DNA of 6,136 nucleotides. Source: an uncultured Campylobacter sp. (GTDB lineage Bacteria; Campylobacterota; Campylobacteria; Campylobacterales; Campylobacteraceae). Shown one piece after another: positions 6,120-6,136 of this stretch; the stretch's first letter is position 1; every line of letters starts with the position of its first letter. The translations under genes were made by a program, and so were the position numbers. A model generated the notes under the pieces. The model searched no databases. It saw only the letters and a program-made list of their open reading frames with translations, and had not been told where the DNA came from. The stretch lies in NCBI GenBank assembly GCA_938041615.1, contig CALISV010000212.1:1-6136 (forward strand), in the 5' to 3' direction.

Positions 6120-6126
6120 GGAGGAG
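6120..6126 (+). promoter_or_regulatory. Strong Shine-Dalgarno sequence for the next gene, probably flgQ
   Basis: GGAGGAG lies 28 nt after the flgP stop and is the strongest ribosome binding site in the window. Its start codon would fall at or just beyond the window edge. In C. jejuni flgQ follows flgP, so flgQ is the expected gene. None of its coding sequence can be identified here. Confidence 0.5.
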
Positions 6127-6136
6127 TTTATCTTCT

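Noticed and set aside
6114..6136. flgQ starting at TTG 6114
   Set aside because: No ribosome binding site precedes it, and the strong GGAGGAG lies inside the would-be coding sequence; a start beyond the edge is more likely.
1..6136. CRISPR array, insertion sequence, tRNA, toxin-antitoxin or defence system
   Set aside because: No regular spaced repeats, transposase motifs, cloverleaf or small paired ORFs with binding sites were seen on either strand.

Overview
The window looks like Campylobacter chromosome, most likely from one of the higher-GC oral species (showae/rectus/curvus type). Three things support this. The GyrA protein is full-length and recalls C. jejuni GyrA over nearly its whole length. 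The order ComF-family gene, gyrA, flgP matches C. jejuni (Cj1028c, gyrA, Cj1026c). The genes use GC-rich codons, while the spacers are AT-rich and full of the word AAATTT. The species call is inference.

Layout, all on the + strand. 1-619 is the 3' end of a DUF748 (AsmA-like) envelope gene. 620-918 is an AT-rich spacer with interlocking inverted repeats, a hairpin and a plausible sigma-70 promoter. 919-2750 is a tight three-gene cluster: a cysteine-containing lipoprotein, a YajG-like lipoprotein and a short ComF-family phosphoribosyltransferase. The gaps in it are 9 nt and then a TGATG stop/start overlap. 2751-2924 is the gyrA leader with a candidate promoter. 2925-5546 is gyrA. A 44-nt spacer leads to flgP at 5591-6091. 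The window ends on a strong Shine-Dalgarno sequence, probably for flgQ.

Working together: the DUF748 protein, the two lipoproteins and FlgP all belong to the cell envelope, with FlgP a structural part of the flagellar basal disk. The ComF-family protein points to natural transformation. GyrA is the housekeeping topoisomerase set between them.

I found no CRISPR array, insertion sequence, tRNA, rRNA or obvious undescribed multigene system. The observations most worth following are: an atypical quinolone-pocket region in GyrA (Asn-Leu where Asp-Ser or Asp-Thr is usual, plus Glu two residues before the catalytic Tyr); a large excess of AAATTT, which is an RAATTY site, the motif tied to DNA uptake in C. 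jejuni; base-composition patches inside gyrA; a tandem pair of apparently paralogous lipoproteins; and a possible pseudoknot downstream of the DUF748 gene.
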